A stretch of 64,000 nt of DNA from GCA-2748575 sp965222725. Lineage in GTDB: Bacteria; Pseudomonadota; Gammaproteobacteria; Pseudomonadales; Ketobacteraceae. The translations under genes were made by a program, and so were the position numbers. Location: the NCBI GenBank assembly GCA_965222725.1, contig OZ244969.1:5208001-5272000 (forward strand), written 5' to 3'. Shown here piece after piece: positions 62,478 through 64,000 of this stretch (its first letter is position 1; each line of letters begins with the position of its first letter). A model generated the notes under the pieces. It did not search any database and was not told the origin of the DNA. It was given only the letters and a program-made list of their open reading frames with translations.

Positions 62478-62493
62478 TGCACCATTTGGGCCA
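62478..62493 (-). promoter_or_regulatory. Sigma-54 promoter of glnK-amt
   Basis: On the minus strand the sequence is TGGCCCAAATGGTGCA. GG and GC are ten bases apart, as in the -24/-12 promoter consensus TGGCAC-N5-TTGCA, with two mismatches. The transcript start would be near 62466, where GGTGC-GAAA-GCACC (62453-62466) could form a 5' hairpin. glnK starts about 100 bases further on. Confidence 0.68.
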
Positions 62494-62587
62494 ATACAGA
62501 ATTTCCTTTATTTTCAATAAGTTAGGAAATTGACTCATGAAAAACCAGAGCAGCTTGCACTATATTGGACACAGCGCCCTTGCAACA

Positions 62588-62602
62588 GCACCACTTTGGT
62601 GC
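62588..62602. promoter_or_regulatory. NtrC-binding site upstream of glnK
   Basis: GCACCA-CTT-TGGTGC is a perfect palindrome matching the NtrC consensus (GCACCA-N3-TGGTGC). It lies about 100 bases upstream of the sigma-54 promoter, the usual enhancer position. A role in ccoN control is unlikely. Confidence 0.75.
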
Positions 62603-62646
62603 GCCAAATTCCGGTTTTGATGGTTCTCTATACAACGTCATCTCTC

Positions 62647-62660
62647 TTGATATGAATCAA
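62647..62660. promoter_or_regulatory. Anr/FNR box of the cbb3 oxidase promoter
   Basis: TTGAT-ATGA-ATCAA is an exact match to the FNR/Anr consensus. TATACT (62682-62687) lies downstream at the spacing that places the box at about -41.5, a class II activation site. It predicts that the ccoN operon is induced when oxygen is low. The gap between glnK and ccoN (62368-62783) otherwise holds the nitrogen-control sites above and a weak hairpin CTGTGT/ACACAG at 62724-62740. Confidence 0.85.
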
Positions 62661-62749
62661 GACGGTTGCACGGGGGGTGTCTATACTCCCTACTGGCCTT
62701 AGTTAAGAAACTAGGTCAGTTAGCTGTGTGGAGAACACAGGAGTCGTCA

Positions 62750-62791
62750 GTGAAACTCAATCAACAGATAGGAATCTTACTCCATGAGTAA
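62750..62791 (+). CDS. Possible 13-residue leader peptide overlapping the ccoN start
   Basis: A GTG start with AGGAG six bases upstream reads MKLNQQIGILLHE and ends TAA at 62789-62791, overlapping the ccoN ATG (62784). ccoN's own ribosome site (AGGA, ten bases before its ATG) lies inside this short frame. It could couple translation to ccoN or be chance. Confidence 0.4.
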   Translation: MKLNQQIGILLHE

Positions 62792-64000
62792 CAGTGACCT
62801 TTCAACGCCACAATATAACTACAAAGTAGTTAAGCAGTTTGCGGTTATGACCGTTATCTGGGGTATCGTCGGAATGGCCGTGGGTGTATTGATCGCCGCG
62901 CAGCTGGCCTGGCCTGCCCTGAACTTCGATCTTCCCTGGCTGACCTATAGCCGGCTACGTCCTCTCCATACCAATGCGGTCATTTTTGCATTCGGTGGCT
63001 CGGCACTGTTTGCCACGTCTTATTACGTGGTACAGCGCACCTGTCAGGCGCCGTTAATATCCAATGGCCTCGCAGCTTTCACGTTTTGGGGCTGGCAGGT
63101 AGTGATATTGCTGGCAGCCATCACGTTGCCCCTGGGTATCACTTCCAGCAAGGAATACGCTGAGCTGGAATGGCCGATCGACATACTGATCACTGTGGTG
63201 TGGGTCAGTTATGCCATCGTCTTCTTTGGCACCATCGCCAAACGCAAGACATCACACATTTATGTTGCCAACTGGTTTTACGGCGCGTTTATCCTGACGG
63301 TTGCCCTGCTGCACGTGGTGAACAGCATGGCCATTCCTGTGAGTCTCTGGAAATCCTATTCTGTATACCCCGGCACCATCGATGCCATGGTGCAGTGGTG
63401 GTACGGCCACAACGCGGTGGGCTTCTTCCTCACTGCCGGCTTCCTGGGCATGATGTACTACTTCATTCCCAAGCGCGTTAACCGCCCTGTATTTTCCTAT
63501 CGTCTGTCCATCGTGCATTTCTGGGCGCTGATCTCTATCTATATGTGGGCCGGTCCTCACCACCTGCACTACAGTGCGCTCCCTGACTGGGCACAGTCAA
63601 TCGGCATGGTCTTTTCACTGATCCTGCTGGCACCATCCTGGGGCGGCATGATCAACGGCATCATGACTCTTTCTGGTGCATGGGATCGCCTGAGAACAGA
63701 CCCCGTTATCCGCTTTATGATTGTGGCCCTGTCCTTCTACGGTATGTCCACCTTCGAAGGCCCCATGATGTCTATCAAAACCGTGAACGCCCTGTCCCAC
63801 AATACTGACTGGACTGTCGGCCATGTTCACTCCGGCGCTCTCGGCTGGGTTGCCATGATTTCCATCGGTGCTATCTACTGCCTGATTCCCTGGCTGTGGG
63901 GCCGCAAGGAAATGTACAGCATCAAACTGGTGAACGTGCACTTCTGGCTGTCTACCCTGGGCGTGGTTTTCTACATTGCTTCCATGTGGGTTGCCGGCAT
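62784..64000 (+). CDS. ccoN: Cytochrome c oxidase cbb3-type subunit I (3' end outside window)
   Basis: This is the first 405 codons of the catalytic subunit of the high-affinity cbb3 terminal oxidase. Family marks are LRPLHTNAVIFAFGG, with the low-spin haem His, and WWYGHNAVGFFLTAGFLGMMYYFIPK with the CuB His. Later come SIVHFWALISIYMWAGPHHLHYSALPDW and WTVGHVHSGALGWVAM. It is an integral membrane protein with 12 or more helices; about eight are in the window. It is controlled by the Anr box upstream. The remaining ccoOQP genes would lie beyond the right edge. Confidence 0.95.
   Translation, partial: MSNSDLSTPQYNYKVVKQFAVMTVIWGIVGMAVGVLIAAQLAWPALNFDLPWLTYSRLRPLHTNAVIFAFGGSALFATSYYVVQRTCQAPLISNGLAAFTFWGWQVVILLAAITLPLGITSSKEYAELEWPIDILITVVWVSYAIVFFGTIAKRKTSHIYVANWFYGAFILTVALLHVVNSMAIPVSLWKSYSVYPGTIDAMVQWWYGHNAVGFFLTAGFLGMMYYFIPKRVNRPVFSYRLSIVHFWALISIYMWAGPHHLHYSALPDWAQSIGMVFSLILLAPSWGGMINGIMTLSGAWDRLRTDPVIRFMIVALSFYGMSTFEGPMMSIKTVNALSHNTDWTVGHVHSGALGWVAMISIGAIYCLIPWLWGRKEMYSIKLVNVHFWLSTLGVVFYIASMWVAG

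Noticed and set aside
1..64000. CRISPR array, tRNA, rRNA or prophage genes
   Set aside because: None was seen. The only tandem arrays are the short repeats listed, and no spaced array of 25-40-bp repeats exists.

Overview
The window reads as chromosomal DNA of a free-living, probably marine, respiring gammaproteobacterium. Pointers are a class Ia ribonucleotide reductase, a FabR-type repressor, a GlnK-Amt pair with NtrC/sigma-54 signals, a cbb3 oxidase preceded by an Anr/FNR box, a TonB-dependent receptor, a GlyGly-CTERM protease and many exported proteins. Codon and base use look even across the window. No prophage, intact insertion sequence, CRISPR array, rRNA or tRNA was seen, and the genus cannot be fixed from the sequence.

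Layout. 1-3048: end of nrdA, nrdB with a long N-terminal extension, and a membrane-anchored double-FHA protein. 3057-6479 (minus): an envelope operon of two small beta-barrels, a TlpA-like thioredoxin, a DUF4266 lipoprotein ending in Gly/Cys, and a DUF3570 barrel. 6650-15682: the most unusual locus. A large lipoprotein resembling the hydrazine synthase alpha (HzsA) family, with two haem-c motifs, is divergent from an exported haem-c protein, a LamG lipoprotein with two haem-c motifs and a Tat-like DUF1501 protein. A 20-bp palindrome lies in the shared promoter region. 15781-21193 (minus): exported hydrolase, TonB-dependent receptor, serine hydrolase.

21334-26027: ArsR-type regulator divergent from a short-chain dehydrogenase, a PanE-like reductase, a membrane acyltransferase-like protein and an alpha/beta hydrolase. 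26101-32686: hybrid histidine kinase, START-like protein, a 140-bp MITE, metalloprotease and small lipoproteins. 32927-38959 (minus): M48 protease, three AIM24 paralogues, an FtsH and a DUF924 protein in one close-packed run. 39133-41843: two DUF1538 membrane proteins with a PII-like and a CBS protein. 41876-47895: hydrolase, folE, a TetR regulator with matching operators before itself and before a carotenoid-oxygenase/thiolase pair, and a shikimate kinase. 47898-53904: hypothetical proteins, nucleoid protein, solute-binding protein, DEAD-box helicase and a hipA remnant.

54156-60345: exported hydrolase with a Cys-rich insert, AraC regulator, BRCT protein, EamA transporter, FabR, a likely small RNA with its own terminator, UspA and a glutathione transferase. 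60442-62602: amt and glnK with an 18-bp tandem repeat at the amt stop codon and nitrogen-control sites. 62647-64000: Anr box, a 13-codon leader and the start of ccoN.

The best candidates for a little-described system are the HzsA-like/DUF1501 cytochrome locus, the M48-AIM24x3-FtsH operon, and the DUF1538-PII-CBS operon.
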